Assembly (NCBI GenBank): GCA_013314755.1
Contig: JABUFA010000014.1
Location: forward strand, 25,051 to 89,050
Reading direction: 5' to 3'
DNA: 64,000 nt
Source of the DNA: Chthonomonadia bacterium
GTDB taxonomy: Bacteria > Armatimonadota > HRBIN16
In this document: positions 36,926-45,452 of the stretch, in pieces
Layout: every line of letters begins with the position of its first letter
How positions within the stretch are numbered: position 1 is the stretch's first letter
The notes under the pieces: model-generated
Told to the model about the DNA's origin: nothing
Databases searched by the model: none
Seen by the model: the letters and a program-made list of their open reading frames with translations, nothing else
Position numbers and translations under genes: made by a program

Positions 36926-37806
36926 GAAGCACCTCCCGTTAGCTTGGGCAGCAGATGGTTTGCCCTCCAGCCCAGTTCACGCTCTATCTTTGCGGTGCTG
37001 TACAGCCCCTGATTGCCCTGAATACCCTGTGCCAGCGGGAGCCACTGTGGCAGAAAGCGTGCAATCAGCTCCTGCGTCGGTTCAGGGCGGTTGGTAAGGG
37101 GCGCTACCACATAGTAAACGGCAAAATCGGGGGCGTCCTCCTTTTCCAGCGACAGCCGAAACGCCTCCGCCGCGTCCACCGAGTGCACATAGTGCCAGGT
37201 GCTGACCAGATAGCCCTCGTGATGGGGGCGTTTCAACTGCTCCAGCGGGCGCGGATGATAATCCTTGAACCAGCTGGGGCGCCAGATAGCACACAGTCGC
37301 AGGCAGTGGGTGCGGATGCCGTACGCGCTGTGGAACGCCCGTGCGGTGATTTCGTTCACGTACTTGGACAGCGCGTAGTTGTCCTGCGGGTCGGCAGGTT
37401 GCTCTTCATCAATGGGAAGCCTCTGCAGGGGAAAGCCCTTTTCCGAAATGCGATAGGGTCCCAGTCCCAGCGCGTTGATACTGCTGGCAAACGCCACCCG
37501 TTTGACCCCGTGGTGCTGTGCTGCCTCGTACAGGTTCCACGTGCCCACCGTGTTCACGGCGAACGTCTCCGGTCCCGCTCCGGGTATCGCTCCGAGATGC
37601 GCGATGGCATCCACTCCTTCCGTGGCTCGCAGGCACGCTTCCTTGTCCGTCAGGTCGCCCAGCAGAAAGGGCAAATCGCGGCGCACATCTTCGCACTCTT
37701 CTGGCAGGGGCTTCTTGTCCATCAGCACCAGGCTGTGCCGGGCGCAAAGTGCCTGCGCTACATACTGCGCCAGTTTTCCCGCTCCTCCTGTTATCAGAAT
37801 GCGCAA
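36922..37806 (-). CDS. NAD-dependent epimerase/dehydratase (extended SDR)
   Basis: This 294-residue enzyme begins MRILITGGAGKLAQYVAQAL with the Rossmann GGxGxxA-type loop. DLTDKEACLRATEGVDAIAHLGAIPG follows, then the active site Ser-Tyr-Lys: Ser in ASSINALG, Tyr and Lys in YALSKYVNE. It resembles uronate dehydrogenases or nucleotide-sugar epimerases. Coupling to ManD favours a role in sugar-acid catabolism (inference). It is divergent from dprA, with 59 bases between. Confidence 0.85.
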   Translation of the reverse strand: MRILITGGAGKLAQYVAQALCARHSLVLMDKKPLPEECEDVRRDLPFLLGDLTDKEACLRATEGVDAIAHLGAIPGAGPETFAVNTVGTWNLYEAAQHHGVKRVAFASSINALGLGPYRISEKGFPLQRLPIDEEQPADPQDNYALSKYVNEITARAFHSAYGIRTHCLRLCAIWRPSWFKDYHPRPLEQLKRPHHEGYLVSTWHYVHSVDAAEAFRLSLEKEDAPDFAVYYVVAPLTNRPEPTQELIARFLPQWLPLAQGIQGNQGLYSTAKIERELGWRANHLLPKLTGGAS

Positions 37807-37865
37807 CGCTCGTTACCTCCGCTTCACAGGAGATATCGCCTCCCGTGTGGAATTAGCACTGCGCA

Positions 37866-38765
37866 ATGGGTTCTGCGAAACGAGACTGGCTTCCTGCCCG
37901 CTTTGCGCTGTTGCTGACCTGCGTGCCGCAAATGGGTGAAGCGCAGATTGCACGGGTATTACAGCACTGGGCGCGTTCAGGGGTGTCGGTGGACGAGTTC
38001 CTGCGCCTGCCGCCGGAGGTGCTTCAGCAGGAATGGGGCATTAGCCCACAGGCAGCGGAGGCTCTTGCTGGCGATAGGTGGCGCAAGCGCTTCGAGCAGA
38101 TGGATACCCTTGTCCGTCGGCACGGCGTGCACGTGCTGACCGCTCAGCATCGGCTCTATCCGCTGGCGCTGGAGTCCTTCTGTGAACAGCCGCCGCCGGT
38201 CATGTTCGCGCACGGTCGAGTAGAACTTCTACAGGAGGGATGGCGGTTCGCGGTGGCGTGTTCGCGGGGCGCACCGCAGATGGCGCTGGAGGCGGTGGAC
38301 GAAATCACGCAGGGGGCAATCCGCGAAGGAGGCGTTCCTGTGACCGGTCACAACACCCCACCCTATCAGCGCACTGCGCTGGCATCCATTCGGCAGGAAC
38401 ACCCGTCCATCACCGTGCTGGACAGAGGGCTTGTCTCCGCGCTGGGAGAGGGGCTGAACCGTCCGCTATTTGCAGCGGCGCGACTGTATGAGCTGGAGTT
38501 CCGTGCCGACCGCGACCTGGTGCTCTCGCCGTTTCCCCTGCAGGTGGGAAACCTGGGCTTGCATAACCAGCGGCGGGACGAGCTGATATTCGCGCTGGCG
38601 GATGTCATCTTTGCGGTATGGATACGGGCAGGCGGTGTGATGGAGAGACTGTGCCGGAGGGCGAAGGAGCTGGGCAAGCGCATTGAGGTCTGGAAAGCCC
38701 CCGATGGCACGGTTTCCGAAGGCGTCAGGCGTCTGGCAGAAAGCGAGGAGCACGGGGGAGTATAA
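37866..38765 (+). CDS. Divergent DprA-like DNA-processing protein
   Basis: This 299-residue protein has a DprA-like layout: an N-terminal helical SAM-like region (QMGEAQIARVLQHWARSGVSVDEFL), then LYPLALESFCEQPPPVMFAHG, which corresponds to the YPxxL...PxVLxxxG region. The Rossmann core is poorly conserved: the GSR...G motif is replaced by VACSRGAP, and SGxAxGID is absent. The nucleotide-binding and ssDNA-loading functions may therefore be altered. It starts the plus-strand run that includes the restriction genes. The family call is from a few motifs. Confidence 0.65.
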   Translation: MGSAKRDWLPARFALLLTCVPQMGEAQIARVLQHWARSGVSVDEFLRLPPEVLQQEWGISPQAAEALAGDRWRKRFEQMDTLVRRHGVHVLTAQHRLYPLALESFCEQPPPVMFAHGRVELLQEGWRFAVACSRGAPQMALEAVDEITQGAIREGGVPVTGHNTPPYQRTALASIRQEHPSITVLDRGLVSALGEGLNRPLFAAARLYELEFRADRDLVLSPFPLQVGNLGLHNQRRDELIFALADVIFAVWIRAGGVMERLCRRAKELGKRIEVWKAPDGTVSEGVRRLAESEEHGGV

Positions 38766-38785
38766 TAGAGGAGGTGATAGGACAG

Positions 38786-39358
38786 ATGTCTAAAACCAAT
38801 GTAAGCATATCGCATCTAATGCCTGAGCGAATAGAACAGATTGTAAAAGAAGGCATGCACAGGTTCTTTGAGAAACGCATTGCAAACCTGGCGTCGTTGA
38901 CCATAGATGAGCTACTTAAAGGCAAGGATTTACACTTCTTCAAAGCACTCGGTGTTGAAAACGTCGGCGACTTGATTGCGGAGATGCTTCGGCAGCACCT
39001 TTCAGTATCCCACACGGACATTATTGGAGATGCTTTCTTTGAGGCGATAGCCTCTGCGCTTGACGAAATGGAAACGCTTCCTCCCCCTGATCAACGCCGA
39101 TACAGACTGGTTGCCGGACAGGTTTTCTGGCAGGAGTTGACAGGTGATCCCGAGTTCTACCTGAAACTGATCCAGCTGATGAGAGATTATCCCCGTGAGC
39201 ACCGACGTGCCTTCGAGGCGGAGTGGAACCGCGCGGTCAACCGCCTCGGCAGGTATGTGCTGACGGAGTTTGCAGACGCGGACGGCAACATCGACTGGGA
39301 AAAACTGGCAGAGTTCAACAGCAAAAGCCCTACCCCTTCGGAGGAGACGGACACATGA
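38786..39358 (+). CDS. PmeII-family restriction-endonuclease-like protein, shortened, catalytic core apparently missing
   Basis: The 190-residue protein matches two ends of what I remember of PmeII-family type II endonucleases. The N-terminal part has FFEKRIANLASLTIDELLKGKDL and VGDLIAEMLRQHLSVSHTDIIGDAFFEAIA. The C-terminal part has FWQELTGDPEFYLKLIQLM, then EADADGNIDWEKLAEFNSK-like GNIDWEKLAEFNS. The catalytic PD-(D/E)XK region that should lie between is absent. It may be a deletion relic or a regulatory derivative. Composition shifts across the gene: 26 of 60 bases are G/C at 38821-38880 against 38 of 60 at 39241-39300. Start ATG 38786; RBS AGGAGG. Its TGA overlaps the aldolase ATG (ATGA). 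Confidence 0.55.
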   Translation: MSKTNVSISHLMPERIEQIVKEGMHRFFEKRIANLASLTIDELLKGKDLHFFKALGVENVGDLIAEMLRQHLSVSHTDIIGDAFFEAIASALDEMETLPPPDQRRYRLVAGQVFWQELTGDPEFYLKLIQLMRDYPREHRRAFEAEWNRAVNRLGRYVLTEFADADGNIDWEKLAEFNSKSPTPSEETDT

Positions 39359-40140
39359 CATCCATCCTGCAACAGCTAATCGAACTCTCCCACTGGCTGG
39401 GCGCGGAAGGGCGGGAACTGGCTATTCTGGGAGAGGGCAACACCTCTGCGCTGGCGGAGGACGGCAAAACCTTCTACGTGAAAGCCAGCGGCACCCGCCT
39501 GATGGATATCGACGAGAGCGGCTTCGTACAGGTCGACCTCGCCAAAACCCTGCACGCGCTGGACCACGCCGAGGAGACCGACGAAGCCACCCAGCGCGCC
39601 CTGCAGGAGAGCAGAGTTGACCCCGCAGAGCGCAAAATGCCCTCGGTGGAGACCTTCCTGCACGCCTATCTTCTGTCACTGCCCGGTATTCGCTTCGTGG
39701 GGCACACGCACCCGGTGGCGGTCAACGCCCTGCTCTGCTCGAAGCGTGCGGAAGAGCTGATTGCCGGTCGCCTGTTCCCCGACGAAATCGTGGTGTGCGG
39801 GATTGCTCCCCTGTGGGTTCCCTACACCGACCCGGGACTGCCCCTCGCCCGTGAGCTGCGTCGCCGGGTGGAGGCTTACGTGCAGGAGTACGGAGTCCTG
39901 CCAAAGGTCATCCTGATGCAGAACCACGGCTTAATTGCCCCTGCCGAAACGCCCCAGAAGGTTATCGCTGCCACCGCCATGTACGTTAAAACGGCGAAGA
40001 TACTTTTGGGTACAATGGCAGCGGGAGGTCCGAACTTCCTTGCGCCACATCATGTGGAGCGGATTTACACCCGCCCCGACGAGGCGTATCGTCAGCAGAT
40101 TATTGCGCAGATGCAATCGGCGCGGGAACAAAACTCGTAA
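39355..40140 (+). CDS. Class II aldolase/adducin family protein (fuculose-phosphate-aldolase-like)
   Basis: This 261-residue protein has GEGNTSALAEDGKTFYVKASGTRL, the substrate loop of class II aldolases, and the zinc ligands in GHTHPVAVNALL with a third His in MQNHGLIAPAE. Such enzymes cleave fuculose- or rhamnulose-phosphate or ribulose-type sugar phosphates. A glutamate in the family active site cannot be placed with certainty. The ATG at 39355 overlaps the preceding stop by four bases with GGAGGAGACGG upstream. The long ADH follows after 23 bases. Confidence 0.9.
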   Translation: MTSILQQLIELSHWLGAEGRELAILGEGNTSALAEDGKTFYVKASGTRLMDIDESGFVQVDLAKTLHALDHAEETDEATQRALQESRVDPAERKMPSVETFLHAYLLSLPGIRFVGHTHPVAVNALLCSKRAEELIAGRLFPDEIVVCGIAPLWVPYTDPGLPLARELRRRVEAYVQEYGVLPKVILMQNHGLIAPAETPQKVIAATAMYVKTAKILLGTMAAGGPNFLAPHHVERIYTRPDEAYRQQIIAQMQSAREQNS

Positions 40141-40163
40141 ACTCAGCAACGTGAGGTGACGCC

Positions 40164-41915
40164 ATGCCTTCCGACAAATTGACCAGATACCGCAATGCAC
40201 AGCATCCCATCCCCGAAAAGATGCTTCGCTGGCACCTGTATGGAGCCGGTCTGGAGAACCTCGGCAAGGACGGTCAGCCCGAAGAGGTTCCCGTACCCGA
40301 ACCGGGCGACGACGAACTGCTGGTGCGCATCGACGCGCTGGGGTTGTGCTTCTCGGACACGAAGGTGGTCTCGCTGGGCGAGAAGCATCCCCGCCTGGTG
40401 GGGCGAGACCTGCGCAAAGAGCCGGTGGTGCTGGGACATGAGGTCTCGTGCACCGTGGTGAAGGTGGGCAAGAACCTGCAGGACCGATTCAAGGTAGGAC
40501 AGCGGTTCATCGTGCAGGCAGATGTGTTCTATCAGGGCAAAAGCATCGCCTACGGTTACGTGCTCCCGGGCGCGATGACCCAGTACGGCATCATCGGCAA
40601 GGAGATTATCGAAGGGGACGAGGGATGTTATCTGCTGCCCATCCGGGATGAGGACGGCTACGTAGAGGCGGCGCTGGTGGAGCCATGGGCGTGCGTGGTG
40701 GCTTCCTATAACCAGAAGCGGCGTCAGCACATCCGGCACGATGGCGAGGCATTGCTCATCATGGGCGAGCGCATCCCGCACACCGAGTTCACGCTGGGCG
40801 AAGCCATTACTCCGTCACGGCGACCGCGCCGGGTGGTTGCACTGGGGGCAAGCGGGCAGATTCGGGCGGATCTGGTCAATCTGGCGTCTACGTCGGGTTT
40901 GCAGTGGGTAGAAGATACCGCCACGGTAGACTCGGCACGCCGGCATGCCCCGGAAGGCGGCTACGATGACATCCTGTGCATCGGCGAACTTCCCGCCGAA
41001 GTGGTGGAAGGCGTGGCAGACCTGCTGGCGAAAGGCGGTGTGCTGTGGGTACTGCGGCGCACCCCCTTCGACCGCTGTTTGAGCCTGGACATCGGGCGTA
41101 TCCACTATGATAGCCTGTGGTGCGTGGGGGCGTTCGGTAATGACCTTTCGCAGGCGAACGCTGTTCCCCTGAGGGCGGAGCTGCTGGCGGGGGGAACCTG
41201 CTGGATTGTGGGCGGAGGCGGACCGATGGGGCAGATGCACGTCCAGCGTGCCGTGCAGCTTCCCGAACCACCTGCGCTCATCGTGGCGACGGATGTGGAC
41301 GCGGTGCGGCTGGAAGCGGTGCGCGAACGCTACGCCGCCACTGCCGAGCGCCGGGGTATCCGCTTTGTGGCGATAAACCCGAAAGAGCTATCCCCCGAAC
41401 AGTTCCACGCCAAACTGCTGGAACTGACCGACGGCAAAGGCTTTACCGACATTGTGAACATGGTGCCCGTTGCGGAGGTGGTGGCGGATTCGGCGCGGTT
41501 GCTGGCGGACGGCGGGGTATACAACATCTTTGCGGGGGTAGCGCGTGGCGTCAAAGCCTGCCTGGACTACAACGCCATCTGCGGGCGGAACGTGCGCTTC
41601 TTCGGCAGCAGCGGCTCGTCGCTGGCGGATATTCGCCTCACGCTGGAGCAGATGGAGAGCGGACAGCTGCAAACCCGCGCCTCACTGGCGGCTATCGGGG
41701 GCATGAAGGCGGCGCACGAGGGCATCCGTGCGCTGATGGAGGCACGCTTCCCCGGCAAGACGGTCATCTTCCCGCAGATACCCGACCTGCCGCTGATGTC
41801 GCTGGCGGAACTGAAGGAGAAGTTCCCCACCGTTTACGCCAAACTGGAAAACGGCAGGTTCTGGACGCGCGAGGCGGAAGAGGAACTGCTGAACCAGCTG
41901 CTGGAGGTTGACTGA
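40164..41915 (+). CDS. Extra-long zinc-type alcohol/sorbose-phosphate dehydrogenase-like protein
   Basis: This 583-residue protein is much longer than the usual 350-430 residue enzymes. The N-terminal GroES-like domain has ALGLCFSDTKVVSLGE, LGHEVSCTVVKVGKNL and YVEAALVEPWACVVASY. A first Rossmann-like region (RRVVALGASGQIRADLV, about residues 215-330) is followed by a second, CWIVGGGGPMGQMHVQRAVQL (about 350-480). The GGGGPMGQ motif resembles L-sorbose-1-phosphate reductases. Duplication or insertion of a second nucleotide-binding fold is the oddity. Start ATG 40164; GTGAGGTGAC upstream. The methyltransferase GTG follows three bases after its stop. Confidence 0.85.
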   Translation: MPSDKLTRYRNAQHPIPEKMLRWHLYGAGLENLGKDGQPEEVPVPEPGDDELLVRIDALGLCFSDTKVVSLGEKHPRLVGRDLRKEPVVLGHEVSCTVVKVGKNLQDRFKVGQRFIVQADVFYQGKSIAYGYVLPGAMTQYGIIGKEIIEGDEGCYLLPIRDEDGYVEAALVEPWACVVASYNQKRRQHIRHDGEALLIMGERIPHTEFTLGEAITPSRRPRRVVALGASGQIRADLVNLASTSGLQWVEDTATVDSARRHAPEGGYDDILCIGELPAEVVEGVADLLAKGGVLWVLRRTPFDRCLSLDIGRIHYDSLWCVGAFGNDLSQANAVPLRAELLAGGTCWIVGGGGPMGQMHVQRAVQLPEPPALIVATDVDAVRLEAVRERYAATAERRGIRFVAINPKELSPEQFHAKLLELTDGKGFTDIVNMVPVAEVVADSARLLADGGVYNIFAGVARGVKACLDYNAICGRNVRFFGSSGSSLADIRLTLEQMESGQLQTRASLAAIGGMKAAHEGIRALMEARFPGKTVIFPQIPDLPLMSLAELKEKFPTVYAKLENGRFWTREAEEELLNQLLEVD

Positions 41916-41918
41916 CCG

Positions 41919-43229
41919 GTGTTCACGCTCCTGCCATCGGAAGGGGAGCGCACAGAGCAACCCGAAGCCTCTCTCACCAGAGAGGACTACGACCGCGCCT
42001 TCGGCGTGGTGTACACTCCCCCTGCTCTCGTCGAGTTCATGGTGAGCCTTGCCGCTCCTGCCGTCTCGCCGTGCAGAGTGCTGGAGCCAGCCTGCGCCGA
42101 TGCGCCCTTCCTGCGGGCGTTTGCCAGGCGATACGGAGAGACACATGCGCTGACGGGCGTGGAAATCAACCCCGATAGCCTGCGAGGCGCCGCGCGCCTG
42201 TTGCCCTCCGCCACGTTCCATGAAGCCGACTTCCTGCTGTGGGATACCGAAGAGCGTTTCGATATCGTCATCGGCAACCCGCCGTACGGCATCATCGGCG
42301 ACGGCTCGCACTACCCGATACACCTGCTGAAGGAGCGCAAAGCGCAGTATCGTGCCCGCTCTCGCACCTGGCGCGGCAAGTACAACATCTACGGCGCGTT
42401 CATCGAGCGGGCGGTGAACCTGCTCAAGCCGGATGGCAAGCTGGTGTTCGTCGTGCCAGCCAGCTGGCTGGTGCTGGACGATTTCCAAACGCTTCGTGCC
42501 TTCCTTGCGCAGATGGGCAGGGTGAGGGTGTTCTACCTCGGCAGGGTGTTCCCGAAGCGCAACGTCAGCGCGGTGGTGCTGCTGTTAGAGCGGGGACAGC
42601 AGGGACTGGAGCTTTACGACGGCATGGAACATCTCGCGCTGAGAAGGGAGCGTTATACCGGCGAAATCATACGCTTTGAGGCGGAAGACCCTCTGCAGGT
42701 GGAGCGAGCGGGCGTCCCGCTGGGCGAGGTGTTCCATATCCACTTCGCTGCGCGCAGTCCCGAAATCCGCCGGCATCCCGCGGTGCGAAGCGAACCGGGC
42801 GAGGGACTGGTTCCCGTGCTGACAGGCAGGAACCTGCGGGCGGGCTGGATTGACTATGATACCTGCTATTCGGGCTGGTGGTTCCCGAAGGAGCGTGCGC
42901 CGGAGCTTCGTTCGTTCTATGCGTTTCCGCATCTGGTGGTGGCGCATACGAAGGGCACCAGCGTGGTCGCGGCGGTGGATGACCGGTGCTATCCCTGGCG
43001 CGAGGAGTTCCACCTCGTGCCCAAAGAGGATGGAATAGACCTGCACGCCGTCTGCGACTACCTGAACAGCGTGCGGGTGCAGGAATATGTGCGCTTCCTG
43101 TATCGGGATTTCGTGCCGCACCTGACCGCGACGATGCTGAGGCGGGTGTGCCTCCCCCTTAACCTAGTATGTCACAAGTCTTTACACAATCAACTCAGCC
43201 TTGACATTGAAGGAGGTAACTATGAGTAA
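41919..43229 (+). CDS. taqIM: TaqI-like N6-adenine DNA methyltransferase
   Basis: This 436-residue protein is collinear with M.TaqI, as I remember it: VEFMVSLA, SAM motif I VLEPACADAPFLRAF, catalytic motif IV IGNPPYGIIGDGSHYPIHL, KYNIYGAFIERAVNLLKPDGKLVFVVPASWLVL, VPVLTGRNLRAGWIDYD, PHLVVAHTKGTSVVAA, YPWREEFHL and LYRDFVPHLT. M.TaqI methylates A in TCGA. The N-terminus is about 20 residues longer, and the C-terminus ends with an unrelated 25-residue tail. It starts with GTG at 41919. Composition is host-like, unlike its endonuclease partner. It overlaps that gene by eight bases. Confidence 0.93.
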   Translation: MFTLLPSEGERTEQPEASLTREDYDRAFGVVYTPPALVEFMVSLAAPAVSPCRVLEPACADAPFLRAFARRYGETHALTGVEINPDSLRGAARLLPSATFHEADFLLWDTEERFDIVIGNPPYGIIGDGSHYPIHLLKERKAQYRARSRTWRGKYNIYGAFIERAVNLLKPDGKLVFVVPASWLVLDDFQTLRAFLAQMGRVRVFYLGRVFPKRNVSAVVLLLERGQQGLELYDGMEHLALRRERYTGEIIRFEAEDPLQVERAGVPLGEVFHIHFAARSPEIRRHPAVRSEPGEGLVPVLTGRNLRAGWIDYDTCYSGWWFPKERAPELRSFYAFPHLVVAHTKGTSVVAAVDDRCYPWREEFHLVPKEDGIDLHAVCDYLNSVRVQEYVRFLYRDFVPHLTATMLRRVCLPLNLVCHKSLHNQLSLDIEGGNYE

Positions 43230-44046
43230 TCAGAATATCCCCAATCTTGAACTGCTACAGAGGTTTGAGGCATTCCTCAATGAAATACCTTTGAGTCGGT
43301 ACCGGGAGGAGTTAATGCCAGTCAAGACTGTTGAGCAAGACCTCCCCAAAAGCCTAAACCCGTTGAAAGATCTTTACGACACCTATTGGATACCATCTAC
43401 GAGCACGTTTGTAGACTTTGAGACCTTTTTTGACCAGTGGTGGCAGACACATCGTGAAGCAATTGAGGACTTTCGAAATCAGTATTTCTGGGGCTGTACC
43501 TGTGAGTTCGTTCAGCAAGGGTTCAAAGCGCGATTGTATCGCACGTTTGTCTCTGTGCTGACACAGTTTCATTTCGCCTACTCCTGGCTTGCTTACTGTA
43601 CGATGCCCATAGAGTGTTCAGCAGACTTGGATATCAAAGGCATCGATGCACTGGTAAAGCATGGCGATTTTCAGATTGCGCTTCAAATTAAAAAGGAGAC
43701 CTACCGTCGTGAAGCAGCGGAAGGCAGTCGTTTTGCACGAAGAGGCAGCCCTGTGCATGTGGTGATAGAAGTACCTTACACGATCAATAGCGAAGAGCAC
43801 TGGAAAACTTGTGCCCTGAAGGCAAAGCGAGATGATACAAAAGAGCGCTACGACCTGTTTTGTTGGCTTGCCGCTCACCTGCAAAAGTGGCTTAGCAATG
43901 GTTTCGTTGTGTTTACCAGCACGTACCCGACCCTAATTGAAGGGTTCATTAAAGAAAAGTGCACCCAGAAGACTACCCAAGAGCCGAAGTATTTGGGCTG
44001 GGAGCAGGTGCTTCGCGAAATTTACGACGTCTATAAAAAGGAATGA
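43222..44046 (+). CDS. taqIR: TaqI-like type II restriction endonuclease (TCGA)
   Basis: This 274-residue protein is collinear with R.TaqI: PVKTVEQDLPKSLNPLKDLYDTYW, FEDFFRRWW-like FETFFDQWW, FWGCTCEFVQQGFKARLYRTFVSVL, SADLDIKGIDALVKHGDF, the catalytic LQIKKETYRREAA and VIEVPYT. The family cuts T^CGA. The second catalytic acidic residue and the QxKK pattern are retained. RBS AAGGAGG lies five bases before ATG. The gene is AT-rich (28 of 60 bases G/C at 43261-43320). It follows the methyltransferase with an eight-base overlap. Confidence 0.9.
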   Translation: MSNQNIPNLELLQRFEAFLNEIPLSRYREELMPVKTVEQDLPKSLNPLKDLYDTYWIPSTSTFVDFETFFDQWWQTHREAIEDFRNQYFWGCTCEFVQQGFKARLYRTFVSVLTQFHFAYSWLAYCTMPIECSADLDIKGIDALVKHGDFQIALQIKKETYRREAAEGSRFARRGSPVHVVIEVPYTINSEEHWKTCALKAKRDDTKERYDLFCWLAAHLQKWLSNGFVVFTSTYPTLIEGFIKEKCTQKTTQEPKYLGWEQVLREIYDVYKKE

Positions 44047-44227
44047 ATATTTTTAGACGTTATACGTTAATAAACACATAAGGAGTTGTGCTCTCTACAT
44101 GAGAGACGGTACCAGAAAGGCAGGGTCATAGTAGGCGTGGCTTCAAATATAAGCCGCCCCCACAGACCGAAAAGCATCCACGGGGGCGACCTTTGCACTT
44201 TCAAACCGTAACCGTTGTGATTACCCG

Positions 44228-45358
44228 CTACCGCTGTTCTATCGGCACGTAGGACAGACCGTCGGGTCCGGTGTAGCGGGCTCGTGGACGTATCAGCCGG
44301 TTGTTTGCCCACTGTTCCAGAATATGCGCGGTCCAGCCTACCACCCGGCTGACGGCGAAGATGGGCGTAAACAGTTCCACGGGAATGCCCATCGCGTGGT
44401 AGCAGATGCCCGAATAGAGGTCCACGTTTGGATAGACCTTGCTGTTTTCGCGCATTGCCCGCTCCACTTCACGACAGGTCTGGTATAGCCACTCGTGTGG
44501 TGTACCCGCCGTGAGCTGCTCGGCGTAGCGGCGCAGGATGGCAGCGCGGGGGTCTTCCGTGCGGTACACGCGATGCCCGAAACCGGGTACTTTCACCTTA
44601 TTTGCCAGAGCGTTCTTCACCCATGCTTCCGCCTTGCCCGGCTCGCCGATTTCCGCAAGCATCTTCATCACCTGCTCGTTGGCGCCGCCGTGCAGAGGTC
44701 CCTTCAGCGCACCGATGGCACTGGTCACCGCCGAGTACATGTCCGACATGGTGGCAGCTACCACCCGCGCGGCAAAGGTGGAGGCGTTCAGCTCGTGGTC
44801 GGCGTGCAGGATGAGCGCCACGTCGAAAGCGCGCACCCACTCCGGGCAGGGTTCTTCACCGTGCAGGGTGTATAGGAAGTTATAGGCGATGCTTTTGCCC
44901 GGCACGGGTGGAACGGGCTCCATGCCCTGCCGCAGTCGCTGGTGGGCGGTGACCAGCTGCGGAATGCGCTCGGTGAGACGGATGGCTTTGCGCAGGCAGG
45001 CGTCCAGGCGGGTGTTGCCGCTGTCCGGGTCCCAATGCCCCAATGATGAAACCGAGGTGCGCAGAACCTCCATCGGCGTTGCCGACCTGGGGAACATGCG
45101 CAGGATCATCACGGTCTCGATGGGCAGTTCCATACTGCCGGTGAAGCTGTCCAGGAACGCCTCGAACTCCACCGTGCCCGGAAGCCTGCCGTACCACAGC
45201 AGATAAGCGACCTCTTCGAAGGTGGACTTTTCGGCGAGCTCCACCACGTCATAGCCGCGGTACAGCAGTCTCCCCTTCTGTCCGTCGATAAAGCAGATAC
45301 TGGACTCGGCAGCCACGATGTCCTGCAGTCCAACATGCACTTCTGTATTCTCGCTCAT
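44228..45358 (-). CDS. gltA: Citrate synthase
   Basis: This 376-residue enzyme condenses oxaloacetate with acetyl-CoA. Its three catalytic residues are found in the usual surroundings: His in ILHADHELNASTF, His in GPLHGGANEQVM and Asp in YPNVDLYSGICY. The N-terminus LQDIVAAESSICFIDGQKGRLLYRGYDV is typical of the short type found in Bacillus and thermophiles. Methylcitrate synthase activity is possible. A 7-base inverted repeat CGCCCCC/GGGGGCG (44155-44188) lies after its stop and may help end transcription. Confidence 0.96.
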   Translation of the reverse strand: MSENTEVHVGLQDIVAAESSICFIDGQKGRLLYRGYDVVELAEKSTFEEVAYLLWYGRLPGTVEFEAFLDSFTGSMELPIETVMILRMFPRSATPMEVLRTSVSSLGHWDPDSGNTRLDACLRKAIRLTERIPQLVTAHQRLRQGMEPVPPVPGKSIAYNFLYTLHGEEPCPEWVRAFDVALILHADHELNASTFAARVVAATMSDMYSAVTSAIGALKGPLHGGANEQVMKMLAEIGEPGKAEAWVKNALANKVKVPGFGHRVYRTEDPRAAILRRYAEQLTAGTPHEWLYQTCREVERAMRENSKVYPNVDLYSGICYHAMGIPVELFTPIFAVSRVVGWTAHILEQWANNRLIRPRARYTGPDGLSYVPIEQR

Positions 45359-45387
45359 TGCATCCCTCCAATGGTTTCTAAAGACGA

Positions 45388-45417
45388 AAAGGCGGCAACG
45401 GTTGCGTTGCCGCCTTT
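45388..45417 (-). terminator. Rho-independent terminator of fba
   Basis: A perfect 12-base stem, AAAGGCGGCAAC/GTTGCCGCCTTT with a six-base loop, is followed on the minus strand by TTTTCGTCTTT. It lies 36 bases after the fba stop and before the citrate synthase gene. Confidence 0.85.
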
Positions 45418-45452
45418 GGCACAGACTGCGATGTCGTAACGAAATGCTGGTG

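Noticed and set aside
38761..38766. TATAAT before the PmeII-like gene
   Set aside because: It coincides with the dprA-like stop codon and has no -35 at a suitable distance.
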